Source: Bacteroidales bacterium
Lineage (GTDB): Bacteria > Bacteroidota > Bacteroidia > Bacteroidales > GWA2-32-17
Reading direction: 5' to 3'
NCBI GenBank assembly: GCA_013314715.1
Contig: JABUFC010000026.1
Span: forward strand, 1 to 43,878
DNA: 43,878 nt
The translations under genes and the position numbers were made by a program. This document shows positions 16,734 through 25,825 of this stretch, piece by piece. The number at the start of each line of letters is the position of its first letter. Position 1 is the first letter of the stretch. Below the pieces are notes generated by a model that was given only the letters and a program-made list of their open reading frames with translations, was not told where the DNA came from and did no database searches.

Positions 16734-17817
16734 AATGTTTTTTGTTAAGAAAATGCTTGGAATCGCCCCATTCGCCATAACCAATTTCTCCACCGGCAAA
16801 TTTTATACGCATTTCAAGACATTTAATACAATCTTCTGCATCTTCGTCGCTGCATGGTTTGTTTTCGTACAGAAAATATTTATCGCGATATTTTCGTGGT
16901 GTTATGTTAGGCATAATAATGTTGGCTCCAATCGTTATAGCTTTTTCTCGTCCAATGGGATCGATTGCTTGCAAGGCTGTAGTAGATGCAATGTTTATGT
17001 ATTTCATCATAATACGTAAGATGGCTATCATTTTAAGGGTAAGGTCGTAACGTTCTTCTAAAGGCATAAGGGTATTACGAAGTTCATAGAGAGGTGTTTC
17101 AGCGTGTTCAATATAGGGTCCCATACCACACATGTCTATGTCGAGTTCTTTCATAAACAGCAGATCAGAAGCTAAATCGTCGAAGGTTTGATACGGTAGT
17201 CCAATCATAACACCGGTTCCAACCTGATAACCCACTTTTTTGAGCTTTAAAAGAGCATTCTTGCGAATTTCGTAATTGTGTAATTGATCGTTAGGATGAA
17301 TTTTTTGATATAAGTCTTTATTGGAAGCTTCGATACGTAATAAATAACGATGTGCTCCTGCTTCGTACCACTCGCGGTAAGTTTCTTCCGATTGTTCGCC
17401 TAACGAAAGGGTAATTCCTAACTTACCATGGGATAATGTTTTTATTTGTTTTAATAATTCGGTTATATGATGAACATATTGTGGCGAGCTTATTTCACCA
17501 GCTTGTAAAACAATGCTGCCATAATTTTTCTCGTAGGCAAAACGGGCTGCTTCTAATACTTCTTCATCGCTAATGGTATAGCGTTCAACTTTTTTATTAT
17601 CACGACGAATGCCACAATAATAACAGTTTTTAGCACAAACATTCGAATATTCGATAAGTCCTCTGAAATATACTTTTTTGCCAATGTAGGTTTCTTTTAT
17701 TTCTTTCGATTTTTCGAGAAGATAGGCACGATCGTCGCCTTTGCATTGAAGCAAAAGTGCAATATCTTCTTTGGATGCTTGACCGGTTTGAATAAGTTGA
17801 TCAATTATAGATCGCAT
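16726..17817 (-). CDS. hydE: [FeFe]-hydrogenase H-cluster radical SAM maturase HydE
   Basis: 363 residues. The radical SAM cluster motif CAKNCYYC (Cys61, 65, 68) is CX3CX2C. A second motif at Cys322, Cys330 and Cys333 has the CX7CX2C spacing of the accessory cluster in T. maritima HydE, which separates it from biotin synthase. GTGVMIGLPYQT and ITLSLGEQSEE also fit HydE. With HydF and HydG it builds the H-cluster dithiolate/diiron unit. No hydF, hydG or hydrogenase gene is in the window. It leads the hydE/J-domain/propeller run, behind the dnaK terminator. Confidence 0.88.
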   Translation of the reverse strand: MRSIIDQLIQTGQASKEDIALLLQCKGDDRAYLLEKSKEIKETYIGKKVYFRGLIEYSNVCAKNCYYCGIRRDNKKVERYTISDEEVLEAARFAYEKNYGSIVLQAGEISSPQYVHHITELLKQIKTLSHGKLGITLSLGEQSEETYREWYEAGAHRYLLRIEASNKDLYQKIHPNDQLHNYEIRKNALLKLKKVGYQVGTGVMIGLPYQTFDDLASDLLFMKELDIDMCGMGPYIEHAETPLYELRNTLMPLEERYDLTLKMIAILRIMMKYINIASTTALQAIDPIGREKAITIGANIIMPNITPRKYRDKYFLYENKPCSDEDAEDCIKCLEMRIKFAGGEIGYGEWGDSKHFLNKKHYV

Positions 17818-17908
17818 ATTATTTTTTTATTCAGCAAAGATAAAATAATATTTTAATCTTTTCAATACTTAAATGTCATAAATAATTTAAATGTTCAAAG
17901 GCTATTAT

Positions 17909-17939
17909 AAAAAAGAGGCTGTCCTTTTGAGACAGCCTC
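17909..17939 (-). terminator. Rho-independent terminator after dnaK
   Basis: On the minus strand GAGGCTGTC and GACAGCCTC (17915-17939) form a perfect 9-bp stem, followed by six Ts. It makes dnaK a single-gene unit and separates it from hydE. Confidence 0.8.
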
Positions 17940-17963
17940 CTCATTTTATTGTTGAAAAATGTT

Positions 17964-19859
17964 TTATTTAACTTCTTCAAAGTCAACGTCGGTAACTTCT
18001 GAGTCTGATTTTGTATGATTGGTATTGTTTTGATTTTCTGCGTTAGGTTGCTGAGCTCCAGTATTTTTGTACATTTCTTCGCTTGCTTTATGGAATATTT
18101 CGTTTAGTTCATTCATAGCTTTATCAATACGGTCGAGGTCTTCGCTCTTATGTGCATCTTTAAGTTTTTGAATAGCAGCTTCAATCTGTGAACGTTTGTC
18201 GGCCGGAATTTTATCTCCAAACTCTTTTAGTTGCTTTTCAGTTTGGAAAATAAGGCTATCGGCAGCATTGAGTTTATCGATTTTTTCTTTGAATTTGCGG
18301 TCTGCTTCGGCATTCGCTTCGGCTTCAGCTTTCATGCGTTTAATTTCGTCTTCGGTTAATCCTGATGAAGCTTCGATGCGGATGCTTTGTTGTTTACCGG
18401 TAGCTTTATCTTTAGCCGATACATTTAAAATACCGTTAGCGTCGATATCGAACGTAACTTCAATTTGTGGAACTCCTCTTGGTGCGGCGGGTATGCCATC
18501 GAGGTGGAAACGTCCTATGGTTTTGTTTTGGCTTGCCTGTGTGCGTTCTCCTTGAAGTACATGTATTTCAACGGAGGTTTGATTATCGGCTGCAGTTGTA
18601 AAAGTTTCAGTTTTGCGTGTGGGAATTGTTGTATTGGCTTCGATGAGTTTTGTCATAACGCCACCAAGGGTTTCGATACCTAGTGATAGAGGTGTAACGT
18701 CGAGCAATAATACATCTTTAACTTCGCCAGTGAGAACGCCACCTTGAATGGCAGCACCAACAGCTACTACTTCGTCGGGGTTTACTCCTTTAGAGGGTGT
18801 TTTACCAAAGAAATCTTCTACTACTTTTTGAATAATAGGCACGCGGGTTGAACCACCAACTAAAATAACTTCGTCAATATCTTTAGGAGTTAATCCGGCA
18901 TCTTTTAAAGCTTTTTTGCAAGGTTCAATGGTTTTTTGAACCAAATCGTCGATAAGTTGTTCGAATTTTGAACGTGTGAGTGTTTTTACAAGGTGCTTAG
19001 GAACGCCATCAACGGGCATGATATAGGGGAGGTTAATTTCAGTAGAGCTTGAACTTGAAAGTTCGATTTTAGCTTTTTCGGCAGCTTCTTTCAAGCGTTG
19101 AAGTGCCATGGGGTCTTTACGTAAATCTATACCTTCGTCTTTTTTAAATTCTTCGGCGAGCCAGTCAATAATACGTTGGTCAAAGTCGTCGCCCCCAAGG
19201 TGTGTGTCGCCATTGGTGCTTTTTACTTCAAAAACGCCATCGCCGAGTTCAAGAATGGATATGTCGAATGTACCGCCACCGAGATCGTAAACAGCGACTT
19301 TCATGTCGCGATTGCGTTTGTCGAGACCATAAGCCAGGGCAGCAGCGGTTGGCTCGTTAATAATACGACGAACGTTAAGACCTGCTATTTCGCCTGCTTC
19401 TTTTGTAGCTTGACGTTGTGCATCGTTGAAATAAGCTGGAACTGTAATTACAGCTTCGGTTACTTCTTGTCCTAAATAATCTTCGGCAGTTTTTTTCATT
19501 TTTTGTAAAATCATTGCCGAAATTTCTTGGGGAGTATATGTTCTGTCGTTAATTTTTATTCGAGGTGTGTTGTTTTCACCACGAACTACTTCGTAAGGAA
19601 CGCGAGCTATTTCGTTAGAAACTTCGTCAAAGCGATTTCCCATAAATCGTTTAATGGAGTAAATCGTTTTTTTAGGATTGGTAATAGCTTGACGCTTAGC
19701 AGGGTCGCCTACTTTACGTTCGTTATTATCTAAAAATGCTACAATCGATGGAGTAGTACGTTTTCCTTCGCTATTGGGTATAACAACTGGATCGTTGCCT
19801 TCCATCACTGCAACACAAGAGTTTGTTGTTCCAAGGTCTATGCCTATAATTTTTCCCAT
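17964..19859 (-). CDS. dnaK: Chaperone DnaK (Hsp70)
   Basis: 631 residues, full length. The N-terminal ATPase has [28 protein letters not shown] and [11 protein letters not shown]. The substrate domain has [20 protein letters not shown]. The lid is Lys/Glu-rich and the tail ends DVDFEEVK, as in most bacterial DnaKs. It folds and refolds proteins in the cytosol with DnaJ and GrpE; neither canonical partner gene is in the window. A terminator follows. Upstream bases hold an inverted TGGCAGA/TCTGTCA pair. Confidence 0.98.
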   Translation of the reverse strand: MGKIIGIDLGTTNSCVAVMEGNDPVVIPNSEGKRTTPSIVAFLDNNERKVGDPAKRQAITNPKKTIYSIKRFMGNRFDEVSNEIARVPYEVVRGENNTPRIKINDRTYTPQEISAMILQKMKKTAEDYLGQEVTEAVITVPAYFNDAQRQATKEAGEIAGLNVRRIINEPTAAALAYGLDKRNRDMKVAVYDLGGGTFDISILELGDGVFEVKSTNGDTHLGGDDFDQRIIDWLAEEFKKDEGIDLRKDPMALQRLKEAAEKAKIELSSSSSTEINLPYIMPVDGVPKHLVKTLTRSKFEQLIDDLVQKTIEPCKKALKDAGLTPKDIDEVILVGGSTRVPIIQKVVEDFFGKTPSKGVNPDEVVAVGAAIQGGVLTGEVKDVLLLDVTPLSLGIETLGGVMTKLIEANTTIPTRKTETFTTAADNQTSVEIHVLQGERTQASQNKTIGRFHLDGIPAAPRGVPQIEVTFDIDANGILNVSAKDKATGKQQSIRIEASSGLTEDEIKRMKAEAEANAEADRKFKEKIDKLNAADSLIFQTEKQLKEFGDKIPADKRSQIEAAIQKLKDAHKSEDLDRIDKAMNELNEIFHKASEEMYKNTGAQQPNAENQNNTNHTKSDSEVTDVDFEEVK

Positions 19860-19937
19860 AATATAAAATATTTAAAGTTTGCTGGTAAATAACAAGCTTA
19901 ATGCCAAGTAATAAAAAAACATAAAAAGTGAAAAAAT

Positions 19938-19970
19938 GGCAGATTATTTAAAAAATTTCTGTCAGATTAT
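19938..19970. promoter_or_regulatory. Candidate control site upstream of dnaK
   Basis: TGGCAGA (19937-19943) and TCTGTCA (19958-19964) are inverted with one mismatch. CAGATTAT also occurs twice as a direct repeat. The site is about 80-110 bp before the dnaK ATG and runs into the end of the upstream lipoprotein gene. A heat-shock operator is only a guess. Confidence 0.25.
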
Positions 19971-21028
19971 GGAAATAGTTGCCAATTTAATTGAACTTCA
20001 GAATAAGGTGCAAATTTTAAATCTTTAGTAATGGTACCCATCGAAAGAGAATCGATCGTTCTTCCTGCTAATGGCTTGCCTATTTCATATTTAGTATATC
20101 GGGATGTAAATAAACCAATTCCATTATTAATATTACTAAAGCTGGGTTTATCCATCGAAAGGCTTGTGCTAGGGGCGCTTACTTGCATGTAGGCGTATAA
20201 ATCATTACTTCCAGCATAAGTAATAATTTGAATACTACTTTGTGCAGGAATTCTTTTAATAACCTGATTATTGGATTTTATATTGTTTTTAACTGCTTCA
20301 TAAAAACTTATCGATGGGTATTCAATGTTAATGATTTCATCACCATATATGGTATTTGTTGTAAATGTGTTAAGTTTTATGTCAATGTAATGTTTAGTGG
20401 TATCGGTTGAAGTTAATTCGTAGTAAAAAAATCTTAATACAGGTTGAATTAAACGAGCATTAGCAGGTGTTTTTATATTAAATTTAAAATATGTGGAAGT
20501 AAATGATATTTGTGGCGGTACATTTTGAAGTGAGAAATTTCCAATCATTTTGGTTTCAGCGTTTACAATTTTTTCATCTATTAAAATATTAAGCTTATAG
20601 GTAGCATCGGTATTTAATGGAGTGTTGGTAGCGAAATAATAATTTTTTTGATAAGCAAAAATTCCGCTGTCGCGTGCAATTGACGAATCTTTTTGTAAAT
20701 TTATGGTACGATTCAGATTACCGTTAATCCACTCTTCTAATTTAACAATAATAGGTTTTTGGTAATAAATCGAATCGGCGATTTGCGCCATTTGATATGC
20801 ATTCCCTTCGCCAAGAAATGATTTTGAAACACGAATTATTTGGATAGAATCGTTGGCATTTAATAAACCATATACAATAGTATTATCTTTCCAACGATCA
20901 AAAATATCTAAATCGTTGTTGCACTGGTAAAAAATAAAAGGTAATAGAAGTATAAAAAAGAATATTTTTAACGACGGTCTAATATATCGTATTGATATAT
21001 AATGCGATATGTAAATTAAATTTTTCAT
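19967..21028 (-). CDS. Lipoprotein of unknown function (DUF4249-like architecture)
   Basis: 353 residues. The N-terminus is basic and then strongly hydrophobic ([15 protein letters not shown]), with a lipobox-like cysteine at about residue 36. [24 protein letters not shown] follows, then a long beta-rich body. The layout resembles DUF4249-type Bacteroidota lipoproteins, but I would not assign it firmly. It is divergent from panB with a 54-bp gap, and a TATCTTTG box (21068-21061, minus) can serve as its -7 element. Confidence 0.6.
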   Translation of the reverse strand: MKNLIYISHYISIRYIRPSLKIFFFILLLPFIFYQCNNDLDIFDRWKDNTIVYGLLNANDSIQIIRVSKSFLGEGNAYQMAQIADSIYYQKPIIVKLEEWINGNLNRTINLQKDSSIARDSGIFAYQKNYYFATNTPLNTDATYKLNILIDEKIVNAETKMIGNFSLQNVPPQISFTSTYFKFNIKTPANARLIQPVLRFFYYELTSTDTTKHYIDIKLNTFTTNTIYGDEIINIEYPSISFYEAVKNNIKSNNQVIKRIPAQSSIQIITYAGSNDLYAYMQVSAPSTSLSMDKPSFSNINNGIGLFTSRYTKYEIGKPLAGRTIDSLSMGTITKDLKFAPYSEVQLNWQLFP

Positions 21029-21082
21029 TGCTATTTCGTAAAAAAAACTGAACTTTGTGGCAAAGATATAAATTATATTTCA

Positions 21083-21895
21083 ATGAACTTTCCAACTGTA
21101 AAAAAAGTAACAACGCATGTACTTGCCGAAATGAAATTGCGTGGTGAAAAAATATCGATGCTTACAGCATACGATTATTCAATGGCGAAAATTCTTGATA
21201 GTGCAGGTATCGATGTTATTTTAGTTGGCGATTCGGCTTCGAATGTAATGGCAGGTTACGATACGACTATTCCTATAACCCTCGATGAAATGATATATCA
21301 TGGTGCATCGGTTGTAAGGGCAGTTAAAAGAGCGTTAGTTGTGGTAGATTTGCCTTTTGGTACCTATCAGGGAAATTCAAAAGAGGCACTTAATTCAGCT
21401 ATTCGAATTATGAAAGAAACGGGTGCCGCCGCTGTAAAACTCGAAGGAGGTGAAGAGATTAAAGAAAGCATTCAGCGAATTTTGTCGGCTGGCATACCCG
21501 TTATGGGACACCTTGGACTTACACCTCAAAGTATTCATAAATTTGGAACATTTGTTGTTAGAGCTCGCGAAGAGCAAGAGGCTAAAAAGCTTATGAACGA
21601 TGCTCAAATACTTGATGAATTAGGATGTTTTGCAATTGTACTAGAAAAAATACCAGCACAATTAGCTACTAATGTAGCTAAAACTGTAAAAACACCTGTT
21701 ATTGGAATTGGTGCGGGTGGAGGAGTCGATGGGCAAGTATTGGTTTTACATGATATGCTGGGCATTACAACAGAGTTCTCGCCACGTTTTTTAAGACGTT
21801 ATCATAACCTTTTTGATGAAATTAAAAATGCGGTTGGTAGATATATTTATGATGTTAAAACACAAGATTTTCCAAATGAAAAAGAACAATATTAA
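21083..21895 (+). CDS. panB: 3-methyl-2-oxobutanoate hydroxymethyltransferase
   Basis: 270 residues, family length. It makes ketopantoate from 2-oxoisovalerate and methylene-THF, the first step to pantothenate and Co[37 protein letters not shown], the metal-binding Asp in [17 protein letters not shown] and [14 protein letters not shown] are all family motifs, and the base Glu lies in [28 protein letters not shown] is at the C-terminus. The RluA-type gene starts 2 bp after its stop. Confidence 0.95.
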   Translation: MNFPTVKKVTTHVLAEMKLRGEKISMLTAYDYSMAKILDSAGIDVILVGDSASNVMAGYDTTIPITLDEMIYHGASVVRAVKRALVVVDLPFGTYQGNSKEALNSAIRIMKETGAAAVKLEGGEEIKESIQRILSAGIPVMGHLGLTPQSIHKFGTFVVRAREEQEAKKLMNDAQILDELGCFAIVLEKIPAQLATNVAKTVKTPVIGIGAGGGVDGQVLVLHDMLGITTEFSPRFLRRYHNLFDEIKNAVGRYIYDVKTQDFPNEKEQY

Positions 21896-21897
21896 AG

Positions 21898-22590
21898 ATG
21901 TTCGATCATAATAATATACTTTTTGAAGATAATCATATTATAATTATTAATAAGGAGTCGGGGCAGTTGGTTCAGCCCGATAAAGAAGAAAACCAATCGC
22001 TCGAAGAAGAAATAAAAAATTACATAAAAGAACGCGATCGGAAACCTGGAAATGTGTTTTTAGGTGTTATTCATCGAATTGACAGACCTGTTAGTGGAAT
22101 TGTATTATTTGCTAAAACTAGCAAAGCCTTGGCACGACTTAATCAAATGCAACAAGAACGAAAAATTATAAAAATATACTGGGCTATTACAGCCAATATT
22201 CCAGACCAAACTAAAGGCACACTTGAACACTATATAGTACGAAACGAGAGTAAGAATATTTCGTATGTAAGAAAAAAAGAAAACAAAAATGCAAAATTGG
22301 CAGTGTTAAACTACGAAATTATAGGCAAATCCGATTTGTATTATCTTTGGAAAATAGAGCTATTAACGGGCCGACATCATCAAATTCGTTGTCAGTTAGC
22401 ACATATTCAGTGTCCTATTCGTGGCGATGTAAAATATGGTTTCCCTCGTTCTAATCACGATAAAAGTATATCGCTTCATGCAAGAAGCATACATTTTTTA
22501 CACCCTATTTCTAATAAGGAAATATCGATAGTAGCACCCGTTCCAAATGAAAAATTATGGAAAATATTTGAAAAATCTGTTAATGACTGA
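21898..22590 (+). CDS. RluA-family RNA pseudouridine synthase
   Basis: 230 residues. The catalytic motif is HRIDRPVSGIVLFAKT, with the conserved Asp. GRHHQIRCQLAHI, IRGDVKYGFP and SLHARSIHFLHP are the later family motifs. There is no S4 domain, so it is the short type. The target uridine in rRNA or tRNA cannot be told. It directly follows panB and is likely cotranscribed. Confidence 0.9.
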   Translation: MFDHNNILFEDNHIIIINKESGQLVQPDKEENQSLEEEIKNYIKERDRKPGNVFLGVIHRIDRPVSGIVLFAKTSKALARLNQMQQERKIIKIYWAITANIPDQTKGTLEHYIVRNESKNISYVRKKENKNAKLAVLNYEIIGKSDLYYLWKIELLTGRHHQIRCQLAHIQCPIRGDVKYGFPRSNHDKSISLHARSIHFLHPISNKEISIVAPVPNEKLWKIFEKSVND

Positions 22591-22868
22591 TTTAAAATAA
22601 AATGCCATGATTGATTTAAAACGTGTTTTGTTTTCAACAATTTTATGTTAATAAATTGTTAAGTGTCTATAAGCCAAATAAATGAAATTTTTGCTTGTAT
22701 TAAAAGCTAGTTTGCATTATTCTGAAAATCAAAAACATATGTCAGCATACTTTAATTGTTAATATTGTTGTTAAAAACTAAATTAGCATAAAATATATAA
22801 ATGATATAATTTGCTCGACGAAAATTCTAAAGCTATTCAACTGAAAATAATAATAGTAATAATATAAA

Positions 22869-25463
22869 ATGGAAACACTTGTGGACAAAAAAGTCATGAC
22901 AAAAAACGAAATTGCTCAAAATGAGTCTCTTACTGTTTATTCTTTCGATGAAGCTTATCAAGGTGCACTCGATTATTTCAAAGGTGATGAGCTTGCTGCC
23001 AAGGTATGGGTTACAAAATATGCCTTAAAAGATTCATACGGAAAAATTTATGAACGAAGCCCAGAAGATATGCATTGGCGCATCGCAAATGAAATAGCAC
23101 GTATCGAAAAAAAATATCCTAATCCTATGTCGGCGCAAGAAGTTTACGAACTATTAAAAGATTTTAAATACATTGTGCCGCAAGGAAGCCCGATGTCTGG
23201 TATTGGCAATAATTTTCAGATAGCATCATTATCAAATTGTTTTGTAATAGGGATGGAAGGGAATAGCGATTCGTACGGTGGGATTATGAAAATCGACGAA
23301 GAGCAAGTGCAACTTATGAAACGTAGAGGAGGGGTTGGACACGATTTAAGCCACATTCGTCCTTCGGGAAGTCCTGTGCTAAATAGTGCACTTACTTCTA
23401 CAGGTTTGGTGCCTTTTATGGAACGTTATAGCAATAGCACGCGCGAAGTTGCACAAGATGGACGTCGTGGTGCACTTATGCTTACGGTATCAATCAAACA
23501 TCCCGATGCTGAGAGCTTTATTGATGCTAAACTCGAACAAGGAAAGGTTACAGGAGCAAATGTTTCTGTAAAGATTGACGACGAGTTTATGCGAGCTGCC
23601 ATAAACGGACAAAAATATATTCAACAGTATCCGATTGATAGTCCCAATCCCAAATATACCAAAGAAATAGACGCTGCTATGCTTTGGCGAAAAATAATAC
23701 ACAACGCATGGAAATCTGCTGAGCCTGGAATACTTTTTTGGGATACCATTATTCGTGAATCTGTAGCTGATTGTTACAAAGATTTGGGCTTTCGAACAGT
23801 GGCCACCAATCCATGTGGTGAAATTCCGTTGTGTCCTTACGATAGTTGCCGCTTATTAGCGATTAACCTATATGGTTATGTTGTAAATCCATTTACTTCT
23901 GCTGCATTTTTTGATTTCGATTTATTTAAAAAACATGCTCATGCAGCTCAACGTATAATGGATGATATTATAGACCTTGAACTTGAAAAAATCGATGCTA
24001 TTTTGCAAAAAATAGATAGCGACCCCGAATCGGATGAAGTAAAACGAACCGAACGCCAATTATGGGAAAAAATTAGAATAAAAGCCATTCAAGGACGTAG
24101 AACCGGTATCGGTATTACAGCAGAAGGTGATATGCTTGCTGCACTTAATCTTCGTTATGGTAGCGATGAAGCTATTGATTTTTCTGTAAAAGTTCATAAA
24201 ACACTGGCTATCGAAGTATATCGTTCATCGGTTTATACGGCTAAAGAACGTGGACCATTCCCAATTTACGATACTAATCGTGAGAAAGATAATCCATTTA
24301 TAAATAGAATAAAAGAAGCAGACCCCGAACTCTATAAAGAAATGACGCGTTATGGTCGTAGAAATATTTCTTTATTAACGATAGCACCAACTGGTTCAAC
24401 AAGCATTCTTACACAAACAACCTCGGGCATAGAACCCGTTTTCAGGCCTGTGTATAAACGTCGTCGCAAAGTTAATCCAAATGACAAAAATGTTAAAGTA
24501 AGCTTTGTTGATGAAGTTGGCGATTCATGGGAAGAATATGTAGTATTTCATCATAAATTTATTACATGGTTAGAGCAGAATGCTTACGACTTAAATGAAG
24601 TTTATCAATATAACGATGAAAAGTTAGACGAATTAGTTAAGAAATCACCTTATTATTTGGCAACTGCAAATGATGTAGATTGGGTTGCAAAGGTAAAAAT
24701 GCAAGGCGAAATTCAAAAATGGGTCGATCATTCTATTAGTGTTACAGTAAACCTACCTGAAGAAGTTACCAAAGAAATTGTTGCAAAAGTATATGAAACA
24801 GGCTGGGAAAGCGGTTGTAAAGGAATTACGGTTTATCGCGAGGGCAGCCGTTCGGGGGTTTTAATTTCTAAAGATAATAAAAATAAAAATGCACAGCCCA
24901 ATACATTACCATTCGAAATAAAAAAACGTCCTAAAATGCTAGAAGCCGATGTGGTTCGTTTTCATAATAATAATGAAAAATGGGTCGCTTTTATAGGCCT
25001 TTTAGATGGTAAACCTTACGAAATATTTACAGGGATAGAAGACGAAGACGTACTTGTAATACCTAAGTCGATTAAAAAAGGATATATCATTAAAAATAAG
25101 GACGAAGAAGGACAAACACGTTACGATTTTCAATATGTCGATAAACACGGATATAAAACTACAATCGAAGGTTTATCGCGTATGTTCGATAAGGAATTTT
25201 GGAATTATGCGAAATTAATTTCGGGAGTTTTACGGTATGGTATGCCTATTACCGACGTCATCAATCTAGTTGGCTCTTTGCAATTAGATAGCGACAATAT
25301 CAATACATGGAAAGCAGGTGTTGAAAGAGCATTAAAGAAATATATTCCCGATGGTGCAAAGCCCAAAAAAGGTGCTATTTGTCCAAATTGTGGTCAAGAT
25401 GCATTGGTATATAAAGAAGGATGCTTAACGTGCTCGCATTGTGGTTATTCTAAATGTGGATAA
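22869..25463 (+). CDS. nrdJ: Adenosylcobalamin-dependent ribonucleotide reductase (class II)
   Basis: 864 residues. It reduces ribonucleotides to deoxyribonucleotides using B12 as radical source, without oxygen. SNCFVIG gives an active-site Cys, and MKRRGGVGHDLSHIRP and TNPCGEIPLCPYDSCR the Cys/Glu pair. NISLLTIAPTGSTSILTQT is the C-terminal side of the barrel. The tail has CPNCG and CSHCGYSKCG, a zinc-ribbon-like module with the redox cysteines. The 278-bp upstream gap has no recognisable cobalamin riboswitch. A terminator follows at 25499-25527. Confidence 0.95.
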   Translation: METLVDKKVMTKNEIAQNESLTVYSFDEAYQGALDYFKGDELAAKVWVTKYALKDSYGKIYERSPEDMHWRIANEIARIEKKYPNPMSAQEVYELLKDFKYIVPQGSPMSGIGNNFQIASLSNCFVIGMEGNSDSYGGIMKIDEEQVQLMKRRGGVGHDLSHIRPSGSPVLNSALTSTGLVPFMERYSNSTREVAQDGRRGALMLTVSIKHPDAESFIDAKLEQGKVTGANVSVKIDDEFMRAAINGQKYIQQYPIDSPNPKYTKEIDAAMLWRKIIHNAWKSAEPGILFWDTIIRESVADCYKDLGFRTVATNPCGEIPLCPYDSCRLLAINLYGYVVNPFTSAAFFDFDLFKKHAHAAQRIMDDIIDLELEKIDAILQKIDSDPESDEVKRTERQLWEKIRIKAIQGRRTGIGITAEGDMLAALNLRYGSDEAIDFSVKVHKTLAIEVYRSSVYTAKERGPFPIYDTNREKDNPFINRIKEADPELYKEMTRYGRRNISLLTIAPTGSTSILTQTTSGIEPVFRPVYKRRRKVNPNDKNVKVSFVDEVGDSWEEYVVFHHKFITWLEQNAYDLNEVYQYNDEKLDELVKKSPYYLATANDVDWVAKVKMQGEIQKWVDHSISVTVNLPEEVTKEIVAKVYETGWESGCKGITVYREGSRSGVLISKDNKNKNAQPNTLPFEIKKRPKMLEADVVRFHNNNEKWVAFIGLLDGKPYEIFTGIEDEDVLVIPKSIKKGYIIKNKDEEGQTRYDFQYVDKHGYKTTIEGLSRMFDKEFWNYAKLISGVLRYGMPITDVINLVGSLQLDSDNINTWKAGVERALKKYIPDGAKPKKGAICPNCGQDALVYKEGCLTCSHCGYSKCG

Positions 25464-25498
25464 TGTTTAAATTTAAGGGTTAAATGCCATGTAAAAGG

Positions 25499-25527
25499 GG
25501 GGCTGTTAATCGCAGTCCCTTTTTTTG
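25499..25527 (+). terminator. Rho-independent terminator of nrdJ
   Basis: GGGGCTG and CAGTCCC (one G-T pair) flank TTAATCG, followed by eight Ts. Confidence 0.75.
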
Positions 25528-25545
25528 TAAAAAAATCAAAAAAAA

Positions 25546-25577
25546 TTTGTCAAATAAAAAAAAACAATCTATATTTG
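25546..25577 (+). promoter_or_regulatory. Promoter of the tRNA-Gln pair
   Basis: TTTG (25546-25549), a 20-nt spacer and TATATTTG (25570-25577) give a textbook Bacteroidota promoter. Transcription would begin near 25583, 20 bp before the first tRNA. Confidence 0.85.
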
Positions 25578-25602
25578 CACCCGATTTTGTTCTAACTAGT
25601 AT

Positions 25603-25673
25603 TGTCCGATGGTGTAATGGTAGCACTGCAGATTTTGGTTCTGCCTGTCCAAGTTCGAATCTTGGTCGGACAA
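25603..25673 (+). tRNA. tRNA-Gln, anticodon TTG
   Basis: 71 nt without CCA. The acceptor stem TGTCCGA/TCGGACA has seven pairs. The anticodon stem GCAGA/TCTGC holds the loop TTTTGGT with anticodon TTG (Gln, CAA). The T arm is CCAAG/CTTGG with TTCGAAT in the loop. The discriminator is A. Confidence 0.93.
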
Positions 25674-25678
25674 CGTGC

Positions 25679-25749
25679 TGTCCCGTTGTGTAATGGTAGC
25701 ACAGCAGACTCTGGATCTGTTAGTCGGGGTTCGAGTCCCTGCGGGACAA
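25679..25749 (+). tRNA. tRNA-Gln, anticodon CTG
   Basis: 71 nt without CCA. The acceptor stem TGTCCCG/CGGGACA has seven pairs. The anticodon stem GCAGA/TCTGT (one G-T pair) holds the loop CTCTGGA, with anticodon CTG (Gln, CAG). The T loop is TTCGAGT. It lies 5 bp after the first tRNA-Gln, so one transcript carries both. Confidence 0.92.
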
Positions 25750-25770
25750 CGGGAAGTTTAAAAAAATAAA

Positions 25771-25803
25771 AAATAGGCTGTCTCTAAAAAGGACAGCCTA
25801 TTT
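25771..25803. terminator. Bidirectional terminator
   Basis: AAATAGGCTGTC and GACAGCCTATTT form a 12-bp stem. A T run follows on the plus strand (end of the tRNAs), and an A run precedes it, so it also ends the minus-strand PKD gene. Confidence 0.8.
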
Positions 25804-25825
25804 TTTATTATACAGAATCTGGTAA

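Noticed and set aside
16734-16799. An extended N-terminus for the J-domain protein
   Set aside because: It lies wholly inside the 3' end of hydE and has no domain character; the ATG at 16733 fits an overlapping stop-start arrangement.
22591-22868. A cobalamin riboswitch before nrdJ
   Set aside because: No B12-box-like sequence or suitable stem set was seen.
25484-25693. A 69-residue open frame after nrdJ
   Set aside because: It runs through a terminator, a promoter and the first tRNA-Gln.
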